Position numbers and translations under genes: made by a program
NCBI RefSeq assembly: GCF_002242685.1
Contig: NZ_NBIM01000001.1
Location: 1,550,001 to 1,614,000 of the forward strand
Source: Oceanimonas doudoroffii
GTDB taxonomy: Bacteria; Pseudomonadota; Gammaproteobacteria; Enterobacterales; Aeromonadaceae
Direction of reading: 5' to 3'
Length of the DNA: 64,000 nucleotides
Notes under the pieces: generated by a model
What the model saw: only the letters and a program-made list of their open reading frames with translations
The model's database searches: none
What the model was told of the DNA's origin: nothing
Shown: positions 37,371 through 47,248 of the stretch, piece after piece
Layout: every line of letters starts with the position of its first letter
How positions within the stretch are numbered: position 1 is the first letter of the stretch

Positions 37371-37452
37371 ATGCCTCGATAATGAACCATACTTGAAGTA
37401 TCTCCGGGTGCCACGGCAGCCTGCCGTGGCCGAGCAGTACGGGAGATATGTC

Positions 37453-38022
37453 ATGACATATTCACTGGTTCACTTCGCCGTCCGGTTGCTGCCCCTGCTG
37501 GCGGTGCTGGTGGTGTCACCTTCGGCTCAGGCCGATCGGGACCACCGCCGCCACGATCACCGGTTGCAGCCTCATTACCAGCCTTACGGGCACTATCGTG
37601 AACACCGCCGGCACTATCGGACGGAACGTCGCCACAAGGCCTACCGCCATTACCGCAAGCACAAGCACGACCGCCCTCGGCAGCGAGTGCGGGTGATTGA
37701 ACGCTACCACTACTCGGCACCACATCATTACCGTGTACCGTCTCGGCCCGGGGTAACGATTGTGCTGCCCCTGGGCAGCCTGATCCGCGAGCTGCCCGGC
37801 GGTTACATCAGCCTGTATTTCAACGGTCAGCCCTTCTATTACCAGGGCGGCAATTACTATCGGCCCCACCGGCACGGTTACCGGGTGGTGGCGCCACCCG
37901 GTCGCTCGGCCGACTGGCGATGGCTCAGTCAGACTCGTTCAGTTCGGCTTCCAGCCGTCGCTGCTGATGCTCCGGCGAGGTGGTGTGGCGGGCCAGCGTG
38001 CGGTACATGGCCGGCACAATAA
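37453..38022 (+). CDS. His/Arg/Tyr-rich exported protein (DUF6515-like)
   Basis: The product has a Sec signal (MTYSLVHFAVRLLPLLAVLV to SPSAQA), then a His/Arg/Tyr-rich stretch (DHRRHDHRLQPHYQPYGHYR) and a compact C-terminal part, VTIVLPLGSLIRELPGGYISLYFNGQPFYYQGGNYYRP, that fits DUF6515-type periplasmic proteins. The 189-residue reading continues 98 bp into the convergent RND gene, so its last 30 or so residues look accidental. The function is unknown; the His-rich stretch could bind metal. Confidence 0.6.
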   Translation: MTYSLVHFAVRLLPLLAVLVVSPSAQADRDHRRHDHRLQPHYQPYGHYREHRRHYRTERRHKAYRHYRKHKHDRPRQRVRVIERYHYSAPHHYRVPSRPGVTIVLPLGSLIRELPGGYISLYFNGQPFYYQGGNYYRPHRHGYRVVAPPGRSADWRWLSQTRSVRLPAVAADAPARWCGGPACGTWPAQ

Positions 38023-41011
38023 ACAGCGTCAGCAGGGTAGCCAGGGCCACGCCGCCAAACACCACCAGGCCCACCGCCTGCCGGCTTTCGGCCCCGGCGC
38101 CGCTGGCCAGGATCAGCGGCACGGCCCCGGCGACCGTGGTAAAGGCGGTCATCAGTATGGGCCTTAACCGGCGCACCGCCGCCTCGGTCAGGGCCTTGTC
38201 AAACTCCAGCCCCTTATCCCTCAGCTGGTTGGCGAACTCCACAATCAGAATGCCGTTCTTGGTGACCAGGCCTATCAGCATCACCATGGCAATCTGGCTG
38301 TAGGCATTCAGGCTCATGCCGCTCAGGTAAAGCGCCAGCAGGCCCCCAAGCAGCCCCAGCGGCACCGTCAGCAACACGATAAAGGGGTGCACAAAGCTCT
38401 CGAACTGGGCCGCCAGGATCAAAAACACCACCACCAGCGCCAGCCCGAATACAAAGGCCACGTCGCCCTGGTTGGTGCGGTATTCCAGCGACTCACCCTT
38501 GTAGTCGACGGTGGCGGCATCGGGCAGGTTGTCTCGCACCAGGCCGTCAAGGTAATCCAGCGCCTCGCCCAGGCTGTAGCTGCCTACCAGGTTGGCACTC
38601 AGGGTAATGGCCTTTTTGCGGTTGTAATGATTGAGCGAACCTGGTGCCCCCTGCTCCTGCAGGCTGACCAGGTTGTCGAGAGAGACCAGCTCGCCGCTGT
38701 CGGCCCGTAGATAGAGCGAGGCCAGGGAGTCCAGCCGGCTGAAGTCGGCTTCGCGTCCCTTGAGGTAGACGTCATATTCCTCCCCCTGACGGGAATAGGT
38801 GGTGACCGCCTGGCCTCCCAGCATGACGTTGAGGCTGTCGGCCACCTCGGTCACCGAAATACCCAGCCTGGCTGCCCGGCGTTGATCCACCTGCACCAGC
38901 AGCTCGGGCTTGGAACGGTCGAAATCCAGCTCCAGATCCTCCAGCCCCGGGTTGTTGCGAGCCAGGGCCCTGAGCTGCTCGGCCCAGTCCAGCAGTTGCT
39001 CGTAGTCGGCACCGCCGAGCACGAACTCCACCGGCGTGCTGGAGCCGCTGCGAATGGACGATGGCAGAATGGGAATCACCAGCACGTCGGTTACTTCCCG
39101 GGTCAGGGCGCGAATGCGCCCGGCCACCGCCGCCGCCGGCAAGTCACGCTCGTCCCAGGACGACAGGCTGGCGAACATGATGCCGCTGTTGACGCCGCCG
39201 CCAAAGCCGGGGCTACGCACCGTCAGGCTGCTGATAATGCCTTCCTCACGCAGCGGCATCAGCCGCGCTTCCACTTCCCCCATGGCCCGGCTCATGCGTT
39301 CAAAGCTGGCGCCCTCGGCGCCCTTGACCATGACAAACACCACGCCCCTGTCTTCTTGCGGGGTCAGGCTCTGGGGAATGCCCTGAAACAGCAGCACGAT
39401 AATGCCGAGGGCGCCGGCCATGATCGCCGGCGCCCACCAGCCATGGCTGAGCTCCCGCTCCAGCAGCCGGCGATAGCCGCTTTCCAGGCGGGCAAAGAGC
39501 GCATTGAAATGGCGCGCCAGCCAACCCGGCTCGGTTTCCCGGCGCAACAGCCGGGCGCCCATGACCGGGCTCAGGGTCAGGGCGACCAGGGAAGAAAAAC
39601 CCACCGCCGCCGCCAGCAACACCGCAAACTCGGTGAAAATGCGACCTATGGTGCCGCCCATAAATACGATGGGAAGAAACACCGAGATCAGGGTCAGGGT
39701 GGTGGCGATAACCGCAAAGCCCACTTCCCGCGTGCCCTGCCAGGCCGCCGCCAGCGGCCGGCGGCCCTGCTCCAGATGATGATGAATGTTTTCCAGCACG
39801 ACGATGGCGTCATCCACCACCAGGCCAATGGCCATGATCAGCGCCATCAGGGTAATGAGGTTGACCGAAAAGCCCAGCACCAGTGCCACAATAAAGGCGC
39901 TCACCAGTGACACCGGCACCGTCACCGCCGGGATCAGGGTGGCACGCACCTGGCCCAGAAAGATGTAGATCACCAGCACCACCAGTGCCATGGTGATCAT
40001 CAGGGTCTGATACACCTCGCTGATGGCGCTTTCAATAAACACCGAGCTGTCGTAGGTCCAGGTCAGCTCGGTGTTGTCGGGCAGAAACGGCTGCTGGGCC
40101 AGCACCGCTCGCTTGACGCCTTCAATCACCTCCAGGGTGTTGGCCTGAGTCTGCTTGACGATGCCGAGGCCCACCACCCCCTGGCCATTGGAGCGGAACA
40201 GGGTGTCTTCGGGCTTTTCTCCTTCCCAGATCTCGGCCAGGTCCCGCAGGTAAATGGTCTCGCTGCCCACCCGGCGAATGGCCAGGCTGGCAAAGTCGGC
40301 GGCGCTGTTGTATCCCCGGGCAATACGGGCGGCGAAATTCTGCTGATCGTTTTCCAGGGTGCCCGCCGGCAGCTCCACGTTCTCGGCCCGCAGGGCAGCG
40401 GCAATGTCGGCCACGGTCACACCGCGGGCGGCCATGGCGGCCCAGTTCAGGCGCACGTTCATGACCCGCTCCTTACGGCCCCCCACCCATACCGAACTCA
40501 CTCCGTCGAGCAGGCTGAAGCGGTCGGCGAGCACGTTCTCGGCGTAGTCGCCAAGCTCCAGCGCCGACATGCCGGTGGATCTCAGGGTCACCCACAGGAT
40601 CACGTCATTGCGACCGGTGTCCTTGGTCACCACGGGAGCATCGGCGTCATCGGGCAGCTGGCGCGAGGCCCGGGACACCGCTTCGCGCACGTCGCTGGCG
40701 GCATTGTCCAGATCCCGCTCGGGGTCGAACTCCACGGTAATGCGGGACTCACCGTCGCTGGTGCTGGAGCTGATAAACTTGACCCCGCTGATGCCCGACA
40801 ATTCGTCTTCCAGCCGCTTGGTCACCTGACTTTCCATCACGCTGGCGCTGGCCCCGGTGTAATCGGTGCGCACCGTGACGATGGGCGAGGTGGTGTCGGG
40901 CATTTCCCGCAGCGGCAATTCCAGAAAGGCAATCAGGCCAAACACACACAGCATCAGGCTGATAACGGTGGCCAGCACCGGCCGGGCAATGGCCAGATCA
41001 GAAAGCCGCAT
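37925..41011 (-). CDS. RND-family efflux permease (HAE1/AcrB-like)
   Basis: A 1028-residue inner-membrane proton-driven pump. It starts MRLSDLAIARPVLATVISLMLCVFGLIAFLELPLREMPD, and the TM4 proton relay is GLVVDDAIVVLENI with the double aspartate. It has two large periplasmic loops and a matching second half (QIAMVMLIGLVTKNGILIVEFANQLRD). The adaptor gene is directly upstream and overlaps it by 14 bp. No TolC-like outer-membrane gene is present, so it must use one encoded elsewhere. Substrates cannot be predicted. Confidence 0.93.
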   Translation of the reverse strand: MRLSDLAIARPVLATVISLMLCVFGLIAFLELPLREMPDTTSPIVTVRTDYTGASASVMESQVTKRLEDELSGISGVKFISSSTSDGESRITVEFDPERDLDNAASDVREAVSRASRQLPDDADAPVVTKDTGRNDVILWVTLRSTGMSALELGDYAENVLADRFSLLDGVSSVWVGGRKERVMNVRLNWAAMAARGVTVADIAAALRAENVELPAGTLENDQQNFAARIARGYNSAADFASLAIRRVGSETIYLRDLAEIWEGEKPEDTLFRSNGQGVVGLGIVKQTQANTLEVIEGVKRAVLAQQPFLPDNTELTWTYDSSVFIESAISEVYQTLMITMALVVLVIYIFLGQVRATLIPAVTVPVSLVSAFIVALVLGFSVNLITLMALIMAIGLVVDDAIVVLENIHHHLEQGRRPLAAAWQGTREVGFAVIATTLTLISVFLPIVFMGGTIGRIFTEFAVLLAAAVGFSSLVALTLSPVMGARLLRRETEPGWLARHFNALFARLESGYRRLLERELSHGWWAPAIMAGALGIIVLLFQGIPQSLTPQEDRGVVFVMVKGAEGASFERMSRAMGEVEARLMPLREEGIISSLTVRSPGFGGGVNSGIMFASLSSWDERDLPAAAVAGRIRALTREVTDVLVIPILPSSIRSGSSTPVEFVLGGADYEQLLDWAEQLRALARNNPGLEDLELDFDRSKPELLVQVDQRRAARLGISVTEVADSLNVMLGGQAVTTYSRQGEEYDVYLKGREADFSRLDSLASLYLRADSGELVSLDNLVSLQEQGAPGSLNHYNRKKAITLSANLVGSYSLGEALDYLDGLVRDNLPDAATVDYKGESLEYRTNQGDVAFVFGLALVVVFLILAAQFESFVHPFIVLLTVPLGLLGGLLALYLSGMSLNAYSQIAMVMLIGLVTKNGILIVEFANQLRDKGLEFDKALTEAAVRRLRPILMTAFTTVAGAVPLILASGAGAESRQAVGLVVFGGVALATLLTLFIVPAMYRTLARHTTSPEHQQRRLEAELNESD

Positions 41012-42017
41012 CGGCCACCTCCACCTGCATGCCGTCGCGCAGCTTGACCACGCCCTCGCTCACCACCCGCTCGCCATCCGCCAGGCCGGCATTCACCTGG
41101 ATCCAGTCGCCCAGGTTGCGCCCTACCGAGATATCACGCTGGCTGACCTTGCCGTCTTCACTCACCACAAACACATAGCGCTGGCTGCCGGCGTATAGCA
41201 GGCTGCTGGCGGGCACCGCCAGGCCGGTGCCATCATCCAGGGTCAGTTGCACCCGCATCAGCATGCCCGGCACCAGGGCGCCGTCACTGTTGTCAAACTC
41301 CAGCCGCACTCGGGCGGTCAGGGTCTCGGTGTCGACCGCCGGCGCCACCACCGTCAGCCGGCCGTCGAAGCGACGCTCGCCGTGGGCCTCGGTGGTGGCC
41401 TGCAGCAAATCACCGGTTTTCAGTTTCAAAAAGTATTTTTCCGGTACCGCCAGATCCAGTTTGAGCCGCTCCAGATCATACAGCTCGGCCACCTGTTCGT
41501 TGGCCGCCAGCAAGGATCCCGGCGCCACATCGGTCAGTCCCATGATGCCGGCAAAGGGCGCCTTCAGGCGGAGGTAATCGGCCTGGGCCTGAGCCGCCTG
41601 CAGCTTGGCTTCGGCCATGGCCACGGCGGCCTGCTGGCCTTCCAGCTCGGTCTGGGTCACCGCCTTGCGCCGAAACAGGGCCTGAAAGTTGGTCAAAATA
41701 CGGCGGGCGTCACTGAGGCCGGCCCGGGCCTCGCTGACGGCGGCCAGGGCCGCCCTGTCATCCAGGCTCAGCAGTAGCTGTCCTTTTTCCACCTGCTGGC
41801 CGGGCACAAAGTGTACCTCGGTGACTCGGGCGCTGACCTGAGGGGCGATAGCCACCCGCTGATTGGCCTTGAGGGTACCCACCAACTGCAAGGTGGCCGG
41901 CAGTTGCTGTTCGGTCACCGTCACCGCACTGACCACGGGCCCCTGCCGAGCCGGGGTAACGGCGGAAAAGAGCAGCAGACAACATGCCGCCACCATGGAA
42001 TAATGATGTTTTTTCAT
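40998..42017 (-). CDS. RND efflux periplasmic adaptor
   Basis: A 339-residue membrane-fusion protein of the HlyD/AcrA class: signal peptide (MKKHHYSMVAACCLLLFSAVTPA), then a lipoyl-like hairpin (KANQRVAIAPQVSARVTEVHFVPGQQVEKGQLLLSLDD), an alpha-helical hairpin (ARAGLSDARRIL to AEAKLQAAQAQ) and a C-terminal beta domain. It links the inner-membrane permease to an outer-membrane channel. The 3' end overlaps the permease by 14 bp. Confidence 0.9.
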   Translation of the reverse strand: MKKHHYSMVAACCLLLFSAVTPARQGPVVSAVTVTEQQLPATLQLVGTLKANQRVAIAPQVSARVTEVHFVPGQQVEKGQLLLSLDDRAALAAVSEARAGLSDARRILTNFQALFRRKAVTQTELEGQQAAVAMAEAKLQAAQAQADYLRLKAPFAGIMGLTDVAPGSLLAANEQVAELYDLERLKLDLAVPEKYFLKLKTGDLLQATTEAHGERRFDGRLTVVAPAVDTETLTARVRLEFDNSDGALVPGMLMRVQLTLDDGTGLAVPASSLLYAGSQRYVFVVSEDGKVSQRDISVGRNLGDWIQVNAGLADGERVVSEGVVKLRDGMQVEVADAAF

Positions 42018-42185
42018 GCACTTGGTTCCAAATACGGACTGCCTTCAGTGTACCTGTTTGACGGCACCAGACTATGTCTGTGTTCGGCAAAGTTGTGACA
42101 AAGTGTGGCAAGGGCAGCAGACCGGCGGCGGTGCACAAAAATCCCGCTACGCTTATGAAAGTGCGCGGTAACGGAGAGAAACGGC

Positions 42186-42944
42186 ATGAGCAGTGGCACT
42201 ATCGTGATTACCGGGGCGGCCCGGGGCCTGGGACTGGGCATGACCCGTTATTTTCTGCAGCACGATTACCAGGTACTGGGACTGGATATCGACAAGGAGG
42301 CCCTGGCCCGTCTGGACGAGGCCAATATGCCCGGCCTGCAGCTGGTGCGTCTGGATGTCACCGACGAACCCTCGGTGCAGAGCCTGGCTCGCCTGGTGGA
42401 GCGCCAATGTGGCCGGCTGGGCGGCATCATCAATAACGCCGCCATCAGCCACCCGATTAACGAACCCATCGAACGCCTGTCGCTCAGCCACTGGCAACGG
42501 GTGCTGGCGGTCAATCTTACCGGCCCCATGCTGCTGTGCAAACACCTGTCTCCCCTGCTCGCCCCCGGCGCCGCCATCGTCAATATCGGCTCGACCCGGG
42601 CGCACCAGTCCGAGGCCGACAGCGAAGCCTACGCCGCTTCCAAGGGCGGGCTGGTGGCACTGACCCACGCCCTGGCGGTGAGCTTGGGGCCGCGGGTACG
42701 GGTCAATATCATCAGCCCGGGCTGGATTGATGTGTCCGCCCTGCAACCGGGTGATACCCCGGCACCGGGACCGGAGGATCACGCCCAGCACCCGGCCGGC
42801 CGGGTAGGCGCGGCCGAGGACGTAGCGGCCATGGCCCGCTTTCTGCTATCCGGCGAGAGCGGCTTTGTTACCGGTCAGGAATTTATTGTGGACGGCGGCA
42901 TGAGCCGGCGCATGATCTACCGGGACGAGCCGGCTGCCGAGTAG
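42186..42944 (+). CDS. Short-chain dehydrogenase/reductase
   Basis: A classical SDR of 252 residues: cofactor motif [19 protein letters not shown], the catalytic [21 protein letters not shown] and the C-terminal [17 protein letters not shown]. The substrate is unknown. xthA follows 47 bp downstream. Confidence 0.82.
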   Translation: MSSGTIVITGAARGLGLGMTRYFLQHDYQVLGLDIDKEALARLDEANMPGLQLVRLDVTDEPSVQSLARLVERQCGRLGGIINNAAISHPINEPIERLSLSHWQRVLAVNLTGPMLLCKHLSPLLAPGAAIVNIGSTRAHQSEADSEAYAASKGGLVALTHALAVSLGPRVRVNIISPGWIDVSALQPGDTPAPGPEDHAQHPAGRVGAAEDVAAMARFLLSGESGFVTGQEFIVDGGMSRRMIYRDEPAAE

Positions 42945-42991
42945 GCCACTTTCTGCTAGCATGGGGCCAAATTTTTCAACCTCATCGCGCT

Positions 42992-43801
42992 ATGAAAGTC
43001 ATTTCCTTCAATATCAACGGCCTGCGTGCTCGCCTGCACCAGTTGCAGGCGCTTATCGACAAACACAACCCCGATATTATCGGCCTGCAGGAAATCAAGG
43101 TGCACGACGAGGCCTTTCCGCTGGAGGCGGTGCAGGCCATGGGCTACCACGTTTACTTTCATGGACAAAAGGGCCATTACGGCGTGGCCCTGCTCAGCCG
43201 GGAGCCGGCGGCGGCCATTCAGAAAGGCTTTCCCACCGACGAGGGAGACGCCCAGCGGCGCATGATCATCGGCCGCTTTACTCGCCCGAACGGCAGCCCG
43301 GTTACCGTGCTCAACGGTTATTTTCCCCAGGGGGAAAATCGCAAGCATGAAACCAAGTTTCCGGCTAAGGAACGTTTCTATCAGGATCTGCAACACTACC
43401 TGAACGAATATCACCAGCCCGACGAGGCGCTGGTGGTGATCGGGGACATGAATATTTCCCATACCGACCTGGACATCGGCATCGGCGAACCCAACCGCAA
43501 GCGCTGGCTACGAGATGGCAAATGCTCGTTTCTGCCGGAGGAGCGGGAATGGATGGAGCGATTGCTGGGCTGGGGCTTGCATGACACCTGGCGCCGGCAG
43601 AACCCGGACAACGCCGACACCTATTCCTGGTTCGACTACCGCAGCAAGGGCTTTGACGACAACCGAGGGCTGCGCATCGACCTGATCCTGGCTACTCAGC
43701 CGCTGCTGGAACGACTGGCCGACACCGGCATCGACTATGAACTGCGCGGCATCGAGAAACCCTCGGATCACGCCCCCATCTGGGCCAGCTTCAGGGATTA
43801 A
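42992..43801 (+). CDS. xthA: Exodeoxyribonuclease III
   Basis: XthA is the main AP endonuclease and 3'-repair exonuclease of base excision repair. The 269 residues contain the metal-binding E34 (LQEIKVHDE), [13 protein letters not shown] and the catalytic [10 protein letters not shown] at the C-terminus. Confidence 0.95.
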   Translation: MKVISFNINGLRARLHQLQALIDKHNPDIIGLQEIKVHDEAFPLEAVQAMGYHVYFHGQKGHYGVALLSREPAAAIQKGFPTDEGDAQRRMIIGRFTRPNGSPVTVLNGYFPQGENRKHETKFPAKERFYQDLQHYLNEYHQPDEALVVIGDMNISHTDLDIGIGEPNRKRWLRDGKCSFLPEEREWMERLLGWGLHDTWRRQNPDNADTYSWFDYRSKGFDDNRGLRIDLILATQPLLERLADTGIDYELRGIEKPSDHAPIWASFRD

Positions 43802-43826
43802 GCTCGCCTGGTTGCACCCGAAGTGC

Positions 43827-43941
43827 GAAGCAGCAGCAGAGTTGCACTCCGCCGACACGCTTCAAGCCCATCCGTGGGATGCTCGGCAAATGTCATCCCT
43901 GAGATTTGACGGTCGGCTACGGCAATCCCTGCCGCTGCTTC
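43827..43941. repeat. Long imperfect palindrome in the xthA-ABC gap
   Basis: A 30-base left arm (43827-43856) and the right arm (43912-43941) are inverted copies matching at about 21 of 30 positions, with perfect outer ends GAAGCAGC and CCGAC. Inside are GGGATG and CATCCC in inverted order. It lies in the 390-bp non-coding stretch from 43802 to 44191, which otherwise holds only the REP-like copy 2. Confidence 0.5.
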
Positions 43942-44072
43942 GAGAAACTCCAGAGCTGCCGGTTGAATACTGTCTGGCGACTCGATAGTAAACAAGGAAG
44001 CCACAGGGTGTCTGCTTCGCCCGAGTCGCCTGTTCCCGACCACCAGGCGATTCTGGAACGACAAAAATAGCC

Positions 44073-44150
44073 GTAGGTTGGCGATGAGCGCAGCGAATCC
44101 CAACATCCATGCCACCGGCATAAATGTTGGGACTCGTTCCTCGTCCCCAC
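44073..44150. repeat. REP/BIME-like dispersed repeat, copy 2
   Basis: The left half (GTAGGTTGGCGATGAGCGCA then GCGAATCCCAACAT) is close to copies 1 and 3. The right half (ATGTTGGGACTCGTTCCTCG) is a degraded inverted copy. It lies downstream of the ABC permease operon. Confidence 0.75.
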
Positions 44151-44191
44151 ACACCATTCCCTGCTCCCTATTCCCCAATCCCCGCAGTCAG

Positions 44192-44884
44192 TTACACCTG
44201 GCGCGGCCGCAGGTGCCGGAACCAGCGGTGTTCCAGCCGGCGAAAGCCCCAGACCAGCAGAAAGGTCAGGCACATATACAGCAGACCCGCCGCCAGAAAC
44301 GCCTCAAAGGGCGAGTAGTAACGGGAGTTGACGATACGGGCCGCCCCGGTCAGATCCACTATGGTGATCACCCCCGCCACCGCCGAGCCGTGCAGCATGA
44401 AAATCACCTCATTGCTGTAAGCGGGCAGCGCACGACGAAACGAATTGGGCAGTATAATGCGCCGCATCGTGGTCAGCCGGCTCATGCCAAAGGCATAGGC
44501 TGCCTCTATTTCGCCCCTGGGCATGGCATTGATGGCGCCACGAATGATCTCGGCGGTATAGGCACTGGTGTTCAAAGTAAAGGCCAGCACGGCGCAGAAC
44601 CAGGCCTGGCTGAACCACTCCCAGGCCGCCGACTCCTTCAGCCACTGCCACTGGCCGGCACCGTAGTAGATAAGAAACAGCTGGACCAGCAGCGGCGTGC
44701 CGCGAAAGAAGTAGATATAGGCCCAGGACGGCCCCCTCAGCAGCCAGTTGCTGCTGTTGCGCATAATGCCCATGGGCACGGCGATCACCAGCCCCAGCAC
44801 CAGTGCCAGCGCCACCAGCCAGATGGTGGTATACAGGCCCTGCCAGTACACCGGCCACTCATTAAGAATGATTGAAAAGTCCAT
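44192..44884 (-). CDS. Basic amino-acid ABC transporter permease (HisM/ArtM type)
   Basis: A 230-residue inner-membrane permease with about five transmembrane segments. The EAA loop is GEIEAAYAFGMSRLTTMRRIILPNSFRRALPAYSNE. With the neighbouring permease, ATPase and binding protein it forms a polar amino-acid importer, probably for arginine, lysine, ornithine or histidine. It lies 3 bp after the HisQ-type permease and is the last gene of the operon. Confidence 0.87.
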   Translation of the reverse strand: MDFSIILNEWPVYWQGLYTTIWLVALALVLGLVIAVPMGIMRNSSNWLLRGPSWAYIYFFRGTPLLVQLFLIYYGAGQWQWLKESAAWEWFSQAWFCAVLAFTLNTSAYTAEIIRGAINAMPRGEIEAAYAFGMSRLTTMRRIILPNSFRRALPAYSNEVIFMLHGSAVAGVITIVDLTGAARIVNSRYYSPFEAFLAAGLLYMCLTFLLVWGFRRLEHRWFRHLRPRQV

Positions 44885-44887
44885 GGC

Positions 44888-45631
44888 TTACCTTCCCGGA
44901 ATGGCGTAGTGGCGCTCGGCCCAGCGCAGCATGGAGGTGGACAGGGTGGTGAACAGCAAAAAGATCAGTGCCACCGCCATGTAAAAGGTAAAGGGCAGCT
45001 GGGTCGCCCCCGCCGCCAGTGAGGCCTTGCGCACCATGTCGTCGAGGCCAATGATCGACACCAGCGCCGTGGTCTTGAGCAGCACCAGCCAGTTGTTGCC
45101 CAGGCCCGGCAGGGCATGGCGCATCATCTGCGGGAACAACACTCGGCGAAACACCAGCCAGGGACGCATGCCATAGGCCCGGGCCGCTTCCAGCTCGCCC
45201 TTGTCTACCGCCAGAATGGCACCGCGAAAGGTCTCTGCCATATAGGCACCAAAGATAAAGCCGATGGTCACTATGCCGGCCACAAAGGGGCTGATCTCCA
45301 TGTAATCGGGCACATAGCTGGTCCACTCATGGTTGGGGTCGCCCCCGCCCAGCCAGGCATTCAGGCTTTCGTTAAGAGAATAAAGGGAGTTGTTGAGCAA
45401 TACCTGGCCGCCAAAGAAGATCAGCATCATCAGCACCAGATCGGGAATACCGCGAATCACCGTGGTGTAAAGGGTGGCCAGCCAGCGTGCCGGGCGCACC
45501 GACGACAGCTTGGCCAGCGCCCCCAGCAATCCCAGGGTCACCGCCAGCAGCAGTGACAACAAGGCCACCTGCAGGGTGACCCAGGCGCCCTCAAGCAGGG
45601 CACCTTCATAACCTTTTAAATCGAACATCAC
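44888..45631 (-). CDS. Basic amino-acid ABC transporter permease (HisQ/ArtQ type)
   Basis: A 247-residue permease with EAARAYGMRPWLVFRRVLFPQMMRHALPGLGNNW as the EAA loop and SIIGLDDMVRKASLAAGAT. It pairs with the HisM-type permease just downstream. Confidence 0.87.
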   Translation of the reverse strand: MMFDLKGYEGALLEGAWVTLQVALLSLLLAVTLGLLGALAKLSSVRPARWLATLYTTVIRGIPDLVLMMLIFFGGQVLLNNSLYSLNESLNAWLGGGDPNHEWTSYVPDYMEISPFVAGIVTIGFIFGAYMAETFRGAILAVDKGELEAARAYGMRPWLVFRRVLFPQMMRHALPGLGNNWLVLLKTTALVSIIGLDDMVRKASLAAGATQLPFTFYMAVALIFLLFTTLSTSMLRWAERHYAIPGR

Positions 45632-45673
45632 AACTTCCTGTTATGCCGGCCCTGATGAGCCGGCCGACGTCGA

Positions 45674-46450
45674 TTACTCGCCGTAAACGTCGTAATCGAA
45701 GTACTTGCTGTTCACTTCCTGGTACTTGCCGTTTTCACGCAGTTCCAGAATGGCCTGGTTCAGCTTTTCCTTCAGATCCTTGTCCTGCTTGCGCACCGCA
45801 ATGCCAAACCCCTCACCGAACCACTTTTCATCGGTGACCGACGGGCCCACAAACTCAAAGGCATCACCGCCTTCCTTGTTGAGCAGGCCTTCTTCGATGG
45901 CGGTGGCATCGAGGAACACATAGTCGACCCGACCGGCCTTAAGATCCAGGTAGGCCTCATCGGCGTTGCCGTAGCGCACCAGGCTGACGTCACCACCAAA
46001 GTTGTCGGTCAGGTACTTGTCGTGGGTAGTGGCAATCTGCACGCCCACCTTCTTGCCGGCCAGGCCTTCCTTGCTCAGCTCGAACTCGGCGCCTTTCGGA
46101 GCCACGAACTTGTTGGGCACCAGGGCATACTTGCCGGTAAAGTCCACGGTGCGCTTGCGCTCCTCGGTGATCGACATGGCGGCAATAATGGCATCGTACT
46201 TGCGCGCCAGCAGGGCTGGAATAATGCCGTCCCAGTCCTGTGCCACCAGCTGGCATTTCACCTGCATCTGCTCGCACAGGGCATTGGCCATGTCCACGTC
46301 AAAGCCCTGCAGCTCGCCGTTTTCATCGGTCCAGGAAAATGGCGGATAGGCGCCTTCAATGCCAAAACGCACGGTTTTCCATTCCTTTGCCTGCACGGCT
46401 CCCGCCGCCAGGGTCGCCATGACGGCGCCCGCAACCCACAGTTTTTTCAT
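45674..46450 (-). CDS. Lysine/arginine/ornithine- or histidine-type periplasmic binding protein
   Basis: The start at 46450 (AAGGAG eight bases upstream) opens a signal peptide MKKLWVAGAVMATLAAGAVQA. The mature protein has the SBP_bac_3 core: VRFGIEGAYPPFSWTDENGELQGFDVDMANALCEQ, WDGIIPALLARKYDAIIAAMSITEERKRTVDF and GKKVGVQIATTHDKYL. Length 258. It delivers substrate to the two permeases. Arginine or a related basic residue is the best guess from family resemblance. Confidence 0.88.
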   Translation of the reverse strand: MKKLWVAGAVMATLAAGAVQAKEWKTVRFGIEGAYPPFSWTDENGELQGFDVDMANALCEQMQVKCQLVAQDWDGIIPALLARKYDAIIAAMSITEERKRTVDFTGKYALVPNKFVAPKGAEFELSKEGLAGKKVGVQIATTHDKYLTDNFGGDVSLVRYGNADEAYLDLKAGRVDYVFLDATAIEEGLLNKEGGDAFEFVGPSVTDEKWFGEGFGIAVRKQDKDLKEKLNQAILELRENGKYQEVNSKYFDYDVYGE

Positions 46451-46480
46451 GGACTTGCTCCTTGTGTTGTTCACGTTGAT

Positions 46481-47248
46481 TCAATAAACCGAGGAAATAA
46501 ATTGCCGGAACCGCTCCGACGAGGGATGGGCGAACACCTGTTTGGGGTCCCCCTGTTCCTCCACCACGCCCTGATGCAGAAACATCAGTTTGTTCGATAC
46601 ATCCCGGGCAAAACTCATTTCATGGGTCACCACCAGCATGGTGCGCCCCTCTTCCGCCAGGCTGCGCATGACCCCCAGCACCTCGCCCACCAGTTCCGGA
46701 TCCAGCGCCGAGGTGGGCTCGTCAAACAGCATCACCTCCGGCTCCACCGCCAGTGCCCGGGCAATGGCGGCGCGCTGCTGCTGGCCGCCGGACAGGTGAC
46801 CCGGATAGTAGTCCCGGCGCTCGTAGAGGCCCACCCGTTTGAGCAGGGCCTCGCCCTTTTCGATGGCTTCCTTTTTGGGCACGCCCAGAACATGAACCGG
46901 CACTTCAATGATGTTTTGCAAAATGGTCATGTGGGACCAGAGGTTGAAGCTCTGAAACACCATGGCCAGCCGTGAGCGAATACGCTCCACCTGGCGCATG
47001 TTGGCCGGCTCACGCTCGCCGGAGCGGCTGGTACGCATTTCAATCAGCTCGCCGTGCAGCCTGACATCCCCCGCTGACGGGGTTTCCAGCAGGTTGATGC
47101 AGCGCAGAAAGGTGGATTTGCCGGAGCCTGAGGAGCCGATAATGGAGATGACGTCTCCCTTGTCGGCGGTGAGATCGATGCCTTTGAGTACTTCCAGCGC
47201 GCCATAGTGCTTGTGCAGGCCCGTGACTTCGAGGGCGGGTTTGCTCAT
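46481..47248 (-). CDS. Basic amino-acid ABC transporter ATP-binding protein (HisP/ArtP type)
   Basis: A 255-residue ATPase: Walker A SIIGSSGSGKSTFLRC, signature LSGGQQQRAAIARALA and Walker B EVMLFDEPTSALDPELV. It is the first gene of the operon, followed by the binding protein, then the two permeases. That order (ATPase first) differs from the enterobacterial hisJQMP. Confidence 0.93.
   Translation of the reverse strand: MSKPALEVTGLHKHYGALEVLKGIDLTADKGDVISIIGSSGSGKSTFLRCINLLETPSAGDVRLHGELIEMRTSRSGEREPANMRQVERIRSRLAMVFQSFNLWSHMTILQNIIEVPVHVLGVPKKEAIEKGEALLKRVGLYERRDYYPGHLSGGQQQRAAIARALAVEPEVMLFDEPTSALDPELVGEVLGVMRSLAEEGRTMLVVTHEMSFARDVSNKLMFLHQGVVEEQGDPKQVFAHPSSERFRQFISSVY

Noticed and set aside
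37095..37414. Short open frames across the tRNA-Tyr genes
   Set aside because: They merely translate the two tRNA sequences on either strand.
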